Shown: piece after piece, positions 35,634-47,600 of the stretch
How the letters are laid out: the number at the start of each line of letters is the position of its first letter
How positions within the stretch are numbered: position 1 is the stretch's first letter
From: Liolophura sinensis
Taxonomy: Eukaryota > Mollusca > Polyplacophora > Chitonida > Chitonidae
Assembly (NCBI RefSeq): GCF_032854445.1
Contig: NC_088297.1
Coordinates: forward strand, 17,247,127-17,311,126
Reading direction: 5' to 3'
Length of the DNA: 64,000 nt
Translations under genes and position numbers: made by a program
The notes under the pieces: model-generated
What the model was told of the DNA's origin: nothing
Database searches by the model: none
What the model saw: the letters and a program-made list of their open reading frames with translations, nothing else

Positions 35634-36193
35634 GCTGAGATATGATAAAGTTTCAAACATTCAATCAGTCGAAGTTGCCTTAAACTGGGGAATGTCATTG
35701 TCTAGGTCCCATATGATTCTAGTAAAACCATCATTTAAATTCTTAGCCTCATTCTCGAACTCACACACGTTCGGCAGTTTGGGTAGAGCTCTGTTTTAAT
35801 TGTTTACAAAGCCGCAACAAAAAAGAAAGCAGGCCTAGAGTGTATGTTCTGTCGACTGCATTAAAACTATATCCAGAGGAGAAAACTGAAAAAAAACAAC
35901 AAAAATTATATCCCAGTGATGTCTTGGGGAGAAAATTAAATTTCATTTTCTTTCCGTTTGATTTTCGTGTTTAAGTTCTTGGAAGTCCTTATGAATATTT
36001 TTTTCTTTTTTGCAATGCGGTGATGAAAATATTTTTAAAGGGAAAATTAATCTGAATTTAGATCTTTTGTGCAGATTGCAAATGCACACGTCCGCGCAAA
36101 GATGATTATTCAGATCCTGGACATGTAATCCAAAGTTATCTCCCCTGTATTTCCGCTTGCTGAAAAATCTGCGCATCACATCACGACAGAAGC
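35634..36193. promoter_or_regulatory. Divergent (bidirectional) promoter region of ALDH8A1 and ATPIF1
   Basis: The two start codons face away from each other across 560 bp. Near the ATPIF1 side there is an ETS-like TTTCCGCTT at about 36150 and an NRF-1-half-site-like TGCGCAT at about 36170, both familiar in promoters of mitochondrial-protein genes. No TATA box is evident. Transcription starts were not mapped, so this rests on geometry. Confidence 0.55.
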
Positions 36194-39100
36194 ATGGCAC
36201 TTAGGTTGAGAGGAGTTTCTGCAGTTTTCAGGTAAAATATTCTCTGACAAACACTACGCATTAAGTCAAGTCATGCTACCACTTGAAGTGTAAATGCATG
36301 ATGACTTGTATGTCGTCGTGCATGATTGCAAAAGCGTATTTTTGTTGGCTGTCCTGAAGGCTTGGCTAGAAAATTGCAACAACAACAACGATGATAGCTT
36401 GTGATGTAGTCCAAGGTCAAGATTGAATTCGGAGTTTTGGAAAGAAGATGTTCAAACATTTAAGAGCATTATAACATGTTTCATTTTATTCCAGATGGAA
36501 GGCAACGAATAATAGTAGAATGGTCCTGGTTTAGTTGACGGTTGTTTTTATAAATGTAGAATAGGCCCAAACGCAAATACAAAATTGTTGTATTTCATCA
36601 GATCATAGAAACTACTAGTAAATTGCAGATTAGACCTTGTACATTTAGTATACACTCGGGCAGATCCGGCTAATCATTGCAAGAAAGCATAACAACTTAA
36701 AGCAAAAGTCACTTAAAATCCGAGTACACTGACCAGTACAGGTAGGTTGAGAAATATTTGGATAAACCTTAGACCACTCCATGCAATATGACTTTACATC
36801 AGCTTAAGTCATATCGGCATGTTATTAGTCCAGTTTGATGACCACATACCTCTCAACAACAACAGCATACACACAGGATATCTTCCCATAACACAGTAAA
36901 TTTACTACTAAGGTAAAACCCAAAAGCGGAGTTATCAATCATATTCACCCTTTTCTTCAGTCAGAGAGATCCGCAGCTGTTTTGACATGCAAATTGTTCC
37001 TTGTTGTATGGGTATTCTCCTACCATTTTCCAGGAGCATCAGTTTATGTACATGTATGGCAACATTCAGTTTTCCTCTTAGTATTTATAAATTTATCTGC
37101 TGAGGAAAAGTGAGAATAAAGCTTTTCAGATAATCAGAACAGCCTGGAAACAGCTTGTAAATGTTTAGTTGATGTGATGTTCCATTTACCTGTTGGCATG
37201 CTGGTGTCTGAACTGGTACAGCTAATTTATGCTCTCTGCCATGTTGTGGGTAAGAGAAGCATGGTGTGTTAAGGTAAAAATAGCAGATTTGACTGTTTCA
37301 AAACATCAGCTTGAAACAGCGGTGGTTTGCTATGACGCCAGAAAAGACTGACTGGGATCCATGCCTTGGCTATTTTGCTTTACCCAGCTACCAGATTTAT
37401 GATGTTTTGTGCGATATCCTCGTTGCATGCTCTTGTTGTTAAGAGGTATATGATTTTTTAAAAGAAATAATGTAAGACAGCAATGTGACTCTTTGTGAAG
37501 TCAGACCTATAAAAGACGAAGTCATATAGTATACGAGTAACTACGCTATAATTATGGCTGCTCAATCTCTGTTCTGAGACCTTTGCAGTTCTCAGAATTG
37601 GTGAAAAACAGACTGCAATGCAATCCGAATAAGCACTTCACTTGCCTCAGGTTCATTAAATTTTCGTCATTTCGTCTCCCATTCCAATTGCCACATACAA
37701 TTTTATAATGGTAATCCCATAAAGTGTCAGTTTCTCTCAACTAACCAGATCGATGGATAAAAGTACCAAACAAAACATTCATTTCTCATAAATTAGCAGT
37801 TCGGAAACTGTGTAAGGAGTTCAGTGGAAGTCGAAGTATATTTCTGATGGTAATCCACTTATGTGCATTAATGTTTTACGCAAACAAACTTATGTATTTG
37901 TGTGATGTTGATTGCAGTCAAGTGCGATTCATGTCAGGCCAGTGGGGAGAAGGTGCAGGCAAGGTAAGTCACTGGTTTAATAGTTGCCCTCTTATTATTT
38001 TTCTGGTCCCAGACTTTGGAGCCTCTCACCAATGTGGCAGCTGTCAATTACAGTGCTGTTCATACATGGTTTCCTCCCACCATAATGCTGGCCACAGTTG
38101 TATAAGGGAAAGGGAGTATGGCCTAAAACACCAATCAAATAAACAAGTGGGGTCCTTCTCTAGGCAATGTTTAGATGCTTGTGATGCAGTCTGAGTTTGT
38201 GTGAGTTTCTAGTGTGGTTGAGCATTTCTAATTTTAGCTTATATTGCTGTTCGTTTTTGTACTTTTAATAACATTGTTCATTTTCTTGTGTGCTTTATGT
38301 GGTGGAAGTTTAAATGTGAATCATTTTGTGATGGTTTGGATCGTGTGTGAGTTTGAAATGCAGTTCATCCTTGAGTGGTTATGGATGTGTACGTTTCTAA
38401 TGCGGATCATCCTTGAGTGGTTATGGATGTGTACGTTTCTAATGCGGATCATCCTTGAGTGGTTATGGATGTGTACGTTTCTAATGCGGATCATCCTTGA
38501 GTGGTTATGGATGTGTACGTTTCTAATGCGGATCATCTTTGAGTGGTTATGGATGTGTACGTTTCTAATGCGGATCATCCTTGAGTGGTTATGGATGTGT
38601 ACGTTTCTAATTCAGATCATCCTTGAGTGGTTATGGATGTGTACGTTTCTAATGCGGATCATCTTTCAGTGGTTATGGATGTGTACGTTTCTAATGCGGA
38701 TCATCTTTCAGTGGTTATGGATGTGTACGTTTCTAATGCGGATCATCCTTGAGTGGTTATGGATGTGTACGTTTCTAATGCGGATCGTCCTTGAGTGGGT
38801 ATGGATGTGTACGATTCTAATGCGGATCATCCTTGAGTGGTTATGGATGTGTACGTTTCTAATGCTGATCATCCTTGAGTGGTTATGGATGTGTACGTTT
38901 CTAATGCGGATCATCCTTGAGCAGTTATGGATGTGTACGTTTCTAATGCGGTTCATCTTTGCGCGGTCGTTACCGTGAGTGACTTTCTAATGTAGTTCTC
39001 TTTTCATATGGTTATGTTTTCAGGGAGGTGGTTCTGGAGGCTCCATTAGGTAAGACAACATGTTGTACATGTTACAACATGTAGGACAGGGATTCATAGA

Positions 39101-42100
39101 AGTCCAAATTTTTACAGCCAGAAACACAAAATTGAGCTCTTTTCTGGCCCAGATTGAGTTTATTTATATTTTAAAATAAAGCCGACTATAACTTGGTATT
39201 GAGTTTAATTCTGCTTTAGCGACCGGTAATTTTGTGAATGTGAAAGTATGTCATATACCGGTATAAATGTATATATGGAGAGAGAAAGTTTAATTTCATT
39301 TGAGGTTCATTTCTGATCACAATTTTATTGTTGGTAGATACACATACTATTACACATTTAAAATACAGTGTCCTGATCCGAGATATACATTGTATAATAA
39401 AACAGTTATAAACCATGGTGATGCATGTTCAGTTGTTGGTTGTTATGTTAAAGGAAAGAAAGGGAACTAACCAACATTATATCAAAAGTAAATATGTGCA
39501 AGATAGGGTAAGATAAAGCTTATCCTGCTCAGAGGTATATTATGAAATAATCCATGCATGTTCAGTTGTTGGCTTTTATAAATATTGAAAGATAAAAAGG
39601 AACTAACAAATATTACATACAAAATAAACACATAGGACCTATATAGGCCTACAAACAACAAAGACAAGGCTTATCCTGGTCAGAAGTATATACTGTGAAG
39701 TATTTTTGTTTTCGCAGATTTACTTCAAAAATGAATTTGCAGGAATAATTTTTCGCGTAATTAACGAAGGGAATACTGGAAAAAAAAATTAAAACTGTTT
39801 AATTTCCTGAGTTATGATATGTCAAAAATTACTCAAGCACATCAAACAGGTATTATCAAGGGTGGCTTTGTTTCCTGGGGTGTGGCTAATCCTCATTATC
39901 GAGATCAGAGATGAAAGCAATGGGGGATGGATTATCAGTGTAAGAAAATGACATTCGCACCTACTATGAGCAGTATTCTAAAAGTGTCACTTGTTTTCAC
40001 ATGGGCCTTTAACTGTTGAGTGAGTACTTTTAATCAACTGGCTAAGTGACCTGTGACCTTTTGAGCAGCTGAACGTAAAATATAAATTCACCCTTATCAG
40101 AGCCTGTCATTCATGCTTGATTAACGCAGTCAAGCAACATGATTAGTTTTGGATTGTTTTTGGTTTTAATCGTCGTCTGTAGCCGGTCAGAAACTAATTT
40201 GTAAGAAGCTCCCTCACTGGTCCACGGGAGACACTCCGGCCAGTGGGATAGCGTGTATCAAAGCGATATTCATTGGAAGCCAGCATGTGTTGTATCTACT
40301 TTTCTTTCACTTTCCTGGCATACCAAAGATTGATTAAACAAAATATGGATGATCTTCCACTCGGTTTTATACCCACTAAGCTGTATGACCAGAGTTTGCT
40401 TATATTTAAAGACTGATGTTAATTTAATTACATTCAATACATGCATAACTACTTCGGCTTGTCTCAGCTACAGCTGATGGCGATCAAAGTCATCTGTTCA
40501 TCGTCTCGCGTATAGTTTCGAATGCAATTCAGTTTACATCCAAAAATTTGAGTATTTGTACCAGAAAACACAGAGTTGAGTGTTTTTAATCCTAATATTC
40601 AGTTTTTAGCTGAATTTTCCCACGAAATACCGGGGTCTAAAATCAAAGTGCATAAATCTCTGTAGAAAAAATGTAAATAAGTAATGTAAAATATTTCTCG
40701 ATGCAGTTCTCTGATGCCTTTCATTTGAGGCAGATTTTGATTTTTGCTTTTTGTACTTTATGTGATCAGACTAAATACAACACTTTACCATCATTATTAA
40801 CCTAACAGTCACATCAGACCGTCAGTATCCAGTGTAAATAAACTCAGATTTTGTTATCCTTGAGATGAGGACTCTGTCTGACAGTGTAGGGTCTGTTGTC
40901 ATGATTCCAGGGAAGCTGGAGGCTCTTTTGGGAAGATGGAGGCTGCCAGAGAGGAGGAGTACTTCAGGAAACTGGTACGTGGTTAACATGTCTCATCCGC
41001 AACATCAGACAAGGTGGCACGTATGAACCGCATAATCAGACAAGGTGACATGTCTGAACCACAACATCAGACAAGGTGACATGCCTGAACTGCAACATCA
41101 GACAAGGTTTCATGTCTGAACTGAAACATCAGACAAGGTGACATGTCTGAACAGCAACATTGGACAAGGTGACATGACTGAACTGCAACATCAGACAAGG
41201 TGACACGTCTGAACCGCAACATCAGACAAGGTGACACAGTGCGTCATCTGTCAGTAGCACAATGTGGCACACTTTTAACACATCTGAACAACAGCATAAA
41301 CGTTCACTAACAGACAAAGTGGTATGTCAGCATGTCTGAACCATGTCGTATATCAGTAACACAGGGTGGCCCATCTGAGCCACTTCATCAGTGAGTAACA
41401 CAAGGTGACCTGCCTCAACCACTTCATCAGTGAGTAACACAGGATGTCCCATCTGAACCACTTCATATGTCCACAAACAAACTGGCTCATCTGAACCATT
41501 GACTGATTGTGGCCTGTCAGAACCACTTCATCAGTCAGTAACACAGTTGGCACATGTGAACAACTTCATCAGTCAGTAACACAAGGTGACCTGCCTAAAT
41601 AACTTTATCAGTTAGTTACACAAGGGGACCTGCCTGAACCACTTCATCAGTCAAAAACACAGTTGGCCTATCTGAACGACTTCATCAGTCAGTAACACAA
41701 GGTGACCTGCCTGAACCACTTCATCAGTCATTAACACAAGATGACCTGTCTGAACAACTTCATCAGTCAGTGACATAAGGTGACCTGTCTGAACAGCTTC
41801 ATCAGACAATAACACAGTTGGCCTATCTGAACAACTTCATCAGTTGGTAACACAAGGTGACCTGCCTGAACAACTTCATCTGTCAGTAACACAAGGTGAC
41901 CTGCCTGAACCACTTCATCAGTCATTAACACAAGATGACCTGCCTGAACAACTTCATCAGTCAGTGACACAGTTGGCCTGTCGGAACAACTTTATCAGTC
42001 AGTAACGCAACCCAACTGAACCACTTGCTCAGTCAATAACACAGTTGGCCTTTCTGAACCACTTGCTCAGTCAATATCACAGTTGGCCTGTCTGAACAAC

Positions 42101-43555
42101 TTCATCCATCAGTAACACAAAGTGGCCTTTCTGAACAACTTAATTAACCAGTCACACAGTTGACCTGTCTGAACATTTTCATTAGTCAGTATCGCAAAAT
42201 GTACTTTATGTTAAGGCCTAAATGAAGAAATAAATCCAAGTCTCTTGGCAAATAATTGAATACGAGACGTGTCAAATTAACATCAAATGTTAATTGAGGG
42301 GTCTAATGGCTCAGTGGTTATCATGCAAGTGCAGTACAATGACCAAGGAGCCTCTCACCAAAGCTGTTGCTATGAGATCAAGTCTGACTCATGCTTGATT
42401 CCCCTCCAGTCATAGGAGGGAAGGTTTTGCAGCAGCCAGTTTACACTGTTCACATTATTTTTTAAAGCGGCCATCGTGGTAGTGAAAAATTCATTAGTAT
42501 GGCATTAAGCAACAAGCATAGAAATAAATCTCATCGTCGTACAAGTGAAATATTCTTGAGTACGGCGTACCAGTCAAATCAGTAAATATAAATAAATGAA
42601 ATGCTTATATAAAAAAAAAATAAGTTTTTGTTTTTTAAGTCAGAGCTGTTAACAATGTATCCTGTGAATGTTGAATCAAATTATAATTTAAATTATCTGG
42701 CAAGGGATAATGTTTTTTTTTCTTCATTTCACAGCAAAGCAAGCAGTTGGAAAAATTAAAAGACAGTATACATGATGAAATAGATTTCCATACCAAGCAG
42801 ATCAAGATGCATCAGGTAGTGTGATCATTCTATAATTGTACATCAGAGGTTTGGGTGGAGGTTGAGGGGTGGGGGGCATTAATTGCCTTGCTAAGGGGTT
42901 AAGATACTTGTCTTTCAATCCCTTAAACACAAATAGTGTTGGGGTTCAGTCCTAACCTCAGAAAGGAAATCTTAAAGATTTCTTGGGACCTAGATGAAAA
43001 TAAGCCATTGATAATGTGAGCGTGGCTATTCAGGTTGTCTTACACGAAGTTTGTTGAGGATCACATGCCTTCCAACAATTTGGCATATGCATGTGTACGC
43101 ACGTCACACGTAGGAAAGTTTGTCAGTTTCGTGTACATGGAAAGTATTGTGGTTTGTGGTCTAATTAGTGTGGGTGCTCCAGTTCCCTATACCCATTAAA
43201 CTCACTTAATTAAAAAAAAACAATAAGTAAGAAAAAAGGAAAAACACTAGACCAAGTCTATATTATGTATTGAGAGAGTGTCCCACCCAAAGCTTAAAAA
43301 CCGTACACTTTTGTTACATTGTTAAACAAATATCGCAGTTCGAAAGAAGCAGATTTTTTATGTATATTACCCTTATCCACACCTGATCCAAAATACCTAA
43401 GGTTAAAGTATTTTTTGTTTTGTATTTTAAGTACATGAATTCCTGTTGCAAAACGTTTTTCTGCCCTAATGCTTCTTGTGCAATTTCAGGATGCCATTAG
43501 CCGTCATAAGAGGAAGATCGGGAAACTGGAGGACCAAGAAAACGACTCGGACTGA
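36194..43555 (+). CDS. ATP5IF1: ATP synthase inhibitory factor 1 (IF1), 6 exons, 106 aa
   Basis: Mitochondrial matrix protein that binds F1 and blocks ATP hydrolysis by the F1Fo synthase when the membrane potential falls. Exons: 36194-36231, 37918-37963, 39024-39049, 40911-40974, 42735-42815, 43490-43555; all are GT-AG, 321 nt in frame, stop TGA 43553-43555. The N-terminus (MALRLRGVSAVFSQVRFMSG) is basic and looks like a mitochondrial targeting peptide. A Gly-rich linker (residues 23-35) leads to the hallmark inhibitory segment REAGGSFGKMEAAREEEYFR (37-56), then a charged coiled coil to the end. Histidines at 71, 77, 84 and 91 fall at near-heptad spacing, which fits the pH-controlled dimer/tetramer switch known in mammalian IF1. 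Its length equals human IF1. It shares a promoter gap with ALDH8A1. Confidence 0.96.
38018..38145 (+). repeat. SINE-A fragment, ATPIF1 intron 2
   Basis: A piece of the head (gcctctcaccaatgtggc) is joined to the 3' body and tail with the middle deleted. Confidence 0.75.
38364..38951. repeat. 42-bp minisatellite, 14 units, ATPIF1 intron 2
   Basis: Fourteen nearly identical 42-bp units (catccttgagtggttatgga, gtacgtttctaatgcgg). Because 42 is divisible by three, long open frames exist on both strands. They have no other coding evidence and lie inside an intron. Confidence 0.96.
41000..42200. repeat. Compound minisatellite (~31-bp then ~39-bp units), ATPIF1 intron 4
   Basis: About 41000-41240 is built of aacatcagacaaggtgacat units of about 31 bp. 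From about 41350 to 42190 it changes to a ~39-bp unit (cacttcatcagtcagtaaca, caaggtgacctgcctgaac). The array starts about 25 bp after the exon 4 donor. Confidence 0.9.
42296..42600 (+). repeat. Diverged SINE-A copy, ATPIF1 intron 4
   Basis: The head (taatggctcagtggttatc) and body are recognisable but more diverged than other copies, followed by a second 3'-end piece at about 42535-42600. Confidence 0.7.
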
Positions 43556-44548
43556 TAATAGTGCTGTTAGGATTATCTGGTGTGGAAATTATTATTATCG
43601 CAAAGAGTGCTTATATTATCATGCTGTTATCACAGAACCTCCCGTAGCAAAGTCTGATGTTCAGATATTTCTGAAAACAAAAAACGATAATATGTTAGAT
43701 TAGGGAATGGTCTCATATCCAGTTATCCTAATTAAAACATAAGTTTGTGTTATTGATGAACTTGTTTGTTTTTTTTTTTTTTTGTTTTTTCTTTTACACA
43801 TTGTACTTTCAAACCATTATCAATAAACCAGATTTGTGTAAATGTAACCATGCTTTATTTGGGTTGAATTTTAAGTTTTGTTCATATAGCAGGTTTTATA
43901 GGCGCCTGTCCATTGGATACATTCATTTCCATGTAGAAAGGCCATACGGTTTCCTGATCCTAAGATGTTCTCTCCAGGTGTAACTGAAATATTGTCAACG
44001 TGACATTAATAGTCAGTCTTTCATTTATTTGGGTTGATGTAAACAAATTGACCCAGGTTCAAATCCGAATCCAGTTGCAGGTAAGATTTTCAAATTGACA
44101 AAATTCAATTCTCTGGGAAATTGGTATAAATGTACCATAGGTTGCCGTCCGCAGTACAGCTACTTTACGTAACGCCATGTCCGGTGTCTTTGGCGTAATA
44201 TTCAAGTGAGGCAGCATTGGTTATTATAACTGCCTGCTGTAAGTAGATACCCTTCTACAATGAGCAGAATATTTTTGAAGGTAATTTTAACCTCGTATTA
44301 AGCAACATCCACCACTGTTACCATGGTGACGTGATATCGCATATAAGGGTGTTGTTATGGTTATAACAATAAAGGAAAACAGTTTTTGGTAATACGGGTT
44401 GGCATTTCAAGGGTTCCGCGAGTTCACGCAGATATGGACAAGGCAGTGTGAGGGCCAAAGCTGTGTCGTCTGTTGTTCATTCGTGTCTTTTTTTTTTCAT
44501 GACGTTTTGTGGGTAAACCAGTGACGTATGACACGTGCATTACAGGGA

Positions 44549-44913
44549 GTGAGTGAGTGCTTGGGGTTTAACGTCGTACTCAACAATTTTTCAGTCATAT
44601 GACGACGAAGGAATCCTTAGGGTGCATGCACGTGTAATGTGCCTCCTTGTTGCAGGACGGATTTCCACCGCTCTTTTATTTAGTGCTGCTTCACTGAGGC
44701 GACTTACCGAAGGCAAGTAAGCCGCCCCGCCCGAGCCATTATACTGATACGGGTCAACCAGTCGTTGCACTATCCCCTTCATGCTGAACGCCAAGCGAGG
44801 CAGTTACAACTTCCTCTTTTAAAGTCTTAGGTGTGACTCGATCAAGGATTGATCCTGGATCTACCGGTCCCGAAGCGGACGCTCTAACAACTGTGCTATC
44901 CGGGCCGGTAGCC
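44549..44913 (-). mobile_element. SINE-B superfamily element, complete, with target-site duplication
   Basis: Read on the minus strand, it starts GGCCCGGATAGCACAGTTGT with an A-box-like run, a B-box-like GGATCAATCC, a body with TCGCTTGGCGTTCAGCATGA, and ends GTTAAACCCCAAGCACTCAC. TTACAGGG occurs directly on both sides (44540-44547 and 44914-44921), supporting a retroposed insertion. Confidence 0.88.
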
Positions 44914-45426
44914 TTACAGGGGACAAGGCACAATACAGCTTTAAACCGAGCCGCCGTTGCATTAACTCGGCTTACTGGACGCCTCACACGATAATTACGT
45001 AGCGGAAGGCGGTCGTTCAAGCTTCCATGCGGACCATTTCACTGATTCCCTTTGTTCACTGATGCCCTTTGTTCACTGATTCCCCGTGTCGCCCGAGATG
45101 TAGATATGTACACCCAGTATCGGTAAACCATCTTTTAACTGTAGTCCACCCCTTATAACTTTTCAATCGAAGTCTAACCGAAGTCCGTCATGTAATGAGT
45201 ATAAAATTCCGCAATGTTCGGGTCGTTCTAAAGATAATTAGTTGACTACGGAATCCAATGTTTTATAGTACAGGTACCCTTATATTTTAAGGTAATAAAA
45301 AGCAAAAAACAAATTAATTTATAACGAAAAGTCACGTTTGAAGAAATTTTCGAACAGCCAACAGGAAGGGGGATAAAATAATTTCCTTATTTGACTGTTG
45401 GTTTACACCACTGTGGGATTGGACCG

Positions 45427-45770
45427 CTTCAGTGGCCTAATGCTTAGAGCATCTGCCTCGAAGTCGGGAGACCCCAGAATCTAACCTGTGTCGGGTCGGG
45501 TCGTACCAAAGACTAAATGTGGTACTTGCTGCTGCCTCACTTGGCGCTCAGCACTGAGAGACTAGATCAGGGAAACTTTACTGGTTGGCCCAGTGTCAGT
45601 ATAATGTGACTGGATGAGCTGTCATGTCTGGTGTCTTCAGTGGCCGCAGACTCTCCCAGCTATCCATGAAACACACTGTGTGTACACACACTTCATGACT
45701 CCTCGTCGTCATATGACTGAAATGTTTTTAAATACGACGTAAAACCCCAAGCATACATGCATGCATACAT
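45427..45770 (+). repeat. SINE-B copy
   Basis: The head (cagtggcctaatgcttagag, ctcgaagtcgggagacc), body (cacttggcgctcagcactga) and tail (cgacgtaaaaccccaagcat) match the IRS intron 8 copy. It ends in a (CATA)n-like run. Confidence 0.8.
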
Positions 45771-46304
45771 AAATACATATATACACGCACACATACATAC
45801 GTACGTACACTGCACGTACACTACTATTGCGGTCAGACCTTTAGCCAATTACAAAGTCACCCACGTGTGACGTACAGATAGATATACACACTATGATGGT
45901 AGAAGGCACGTGGTCGTCAAAAAACGTCACGCTGCGAAAACGGATATACGACCTGCATCGACCGCCCATTGTCAGCAAGGCTCTTCAATCAAGCAGACAT
46001 AGCGGAGAAATGTACAAATTGTCTGTCCAGTGCCACGAGGGGGAGAAAAAATGTCGACGAAACAATTACGTGCTTACTGTATAGACCGGACGTTTAACAA
46101 AATGAAGCTGGAAACTTAAACATATCCGTGCACAGCAGTCAGATAGTTTGCACAAGATGTTGCTCGAAACATACGTGTTTAGCCGGTATATGTCTATTAA
46201 AATTTAATCGAAACTCCTGTCTAAAGAAGCTCATACCAATTGTATACATTCATGTATGTATTTTTGTGGGTATGCTAGGGAAGGGGGGTGGGGGTACACC
46301 AATG

Positions 46305-46525
46305 AGGTCAATACTTAACAATTATTCAGTCACATAATGACGAGGCCTCATTAGGTGTGTGTCAATATACACGTTCGCTGTCTTCTTGGAGCATGGCGAG
46401 TGAATGCCGCCAAAGTTCTGCCGACAGTGAAGCACCATGCCAAAGACACCAGACATGACACCCTTCCAGTCACATTATACTGACATCCGGACCAACCAGT
46501 TCTGTTTTCTTGCTCCATCGTAGCA
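46305..46525 (-). repeat. SINE-B partial copy, reverse orientation
   Basis: The 3' end (taacaattattcagtcacat) and the body (acaccagacatgacaccc, cattatactgacatccgg) are present. The head is missing. Confidence 0.65.
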
Positions 46526-47129
46526 GTGTTGATTATACCGTTCGTAGTGATTTGGTTAATGTAAAGCATTAAGTGGGTTCTCACCAAGTGTTTTTTTTTT
46601 TTTTCCTATTTAAAAGCTTGTCTTTACAGGACTGTATAACAAACGATGTTCGGTTAAATCCCGCCTTTGGGAGTAAATTTTTTAAGACAACGTGTCTTCC
46701 ACCAATATGGTGTGAACATCTTCCCGTCACAATTGCTGTTAAAGCTCTGCGTATGGAAGCCGGATAAAGCCAACATCGAAACGTCGTTCCAACGCCCGGC
46801 ATTGGTACGAAGCGATGACACGATGAAGGGAAGCGATGGCACGAAGCGATGACACGATGGTACTTCGAAGATGACAAGAACACAGCAGACAAATTGGCGT
46901 CTAATATATCGACAGCCTTCCTGTGTGGGTCTGGTGACTCCTCGAATTCCCTGTCTATGGCCGGGGTATGGACCAATATACCGCATGTGTCCTAGGTATA
47001 GACAACCTATTAAAAGCGATCGTCCCTGTTCAAACTATTCATCTATATGAGTGTAGCTCAGACAATTACATGTAGGTAGACATTGAACCACGAGGTCACA
47101 GTTGTCCAAAGAAATCCAATCGCATTTAG

Positions 47130-47600
47130 CCAATGAGATCGCCGTTGACAAACAAGGTGGCACTTAGGAGGTTGCACATTGACCATTGAGGTCACACTTG
47201 ACAGATCGCCCTTTGTTGGTGAGGTCGCACTTGACTACTCAGGTCGCACTTGACCATTGAGGTCGCATTGGTTGATGACGTCATACTTGACCACTCAGGC
47301 AACCCTTGACCAATGAGGTTACCCTTGACCAATGAGGTCACACGTGACCAATGAGGTAACACTTGACCAGTGAGGTTGCAACTGACCAATGAGGCCGCAC
47401 TTCACCAATGAGGTCGCACTTTACTAATAAGATCGCAGTGGACCAATGAGGTCGCACATGGCCATTGAGGTCACATTTGACCAATGACATCGCTGTTAAT
47501 TATGTTGCCCTTGACTAATGAGGTAACCCTAGACCAATGAGGTTGTCTTTCACCAATGAGGTCAGCCTGTGCCAGTGAGACCGGCTTTGCCAATTGCGAG
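47130..47600. repeat. ~19-bp minisatellite made of CCAATGAGG units
   Basis: Units of about 16-20 bp (gaccaatgaggtcgcactt) repeat across the segment. About ten keep an exact CCAATGAG core and others carry CCATTGAG. Confidence 0.9.

Noticed and set aside
38244-38978. 244-codon frame with a Trp/Met/Cys-rich 14-residue repeat, resembling a membrane protein
   Set aside because: It is the translation of a 42-bp intronic minisatellite. The opposite strand is equally open and the flanking codons show no coding signature.
46581-46976. 131-codon minus-strand frame as a gene
   Set aside because: It begins at a non-ATG codon in part, has no family signature, no splice support and a Lys-run end from a poly-T tract.
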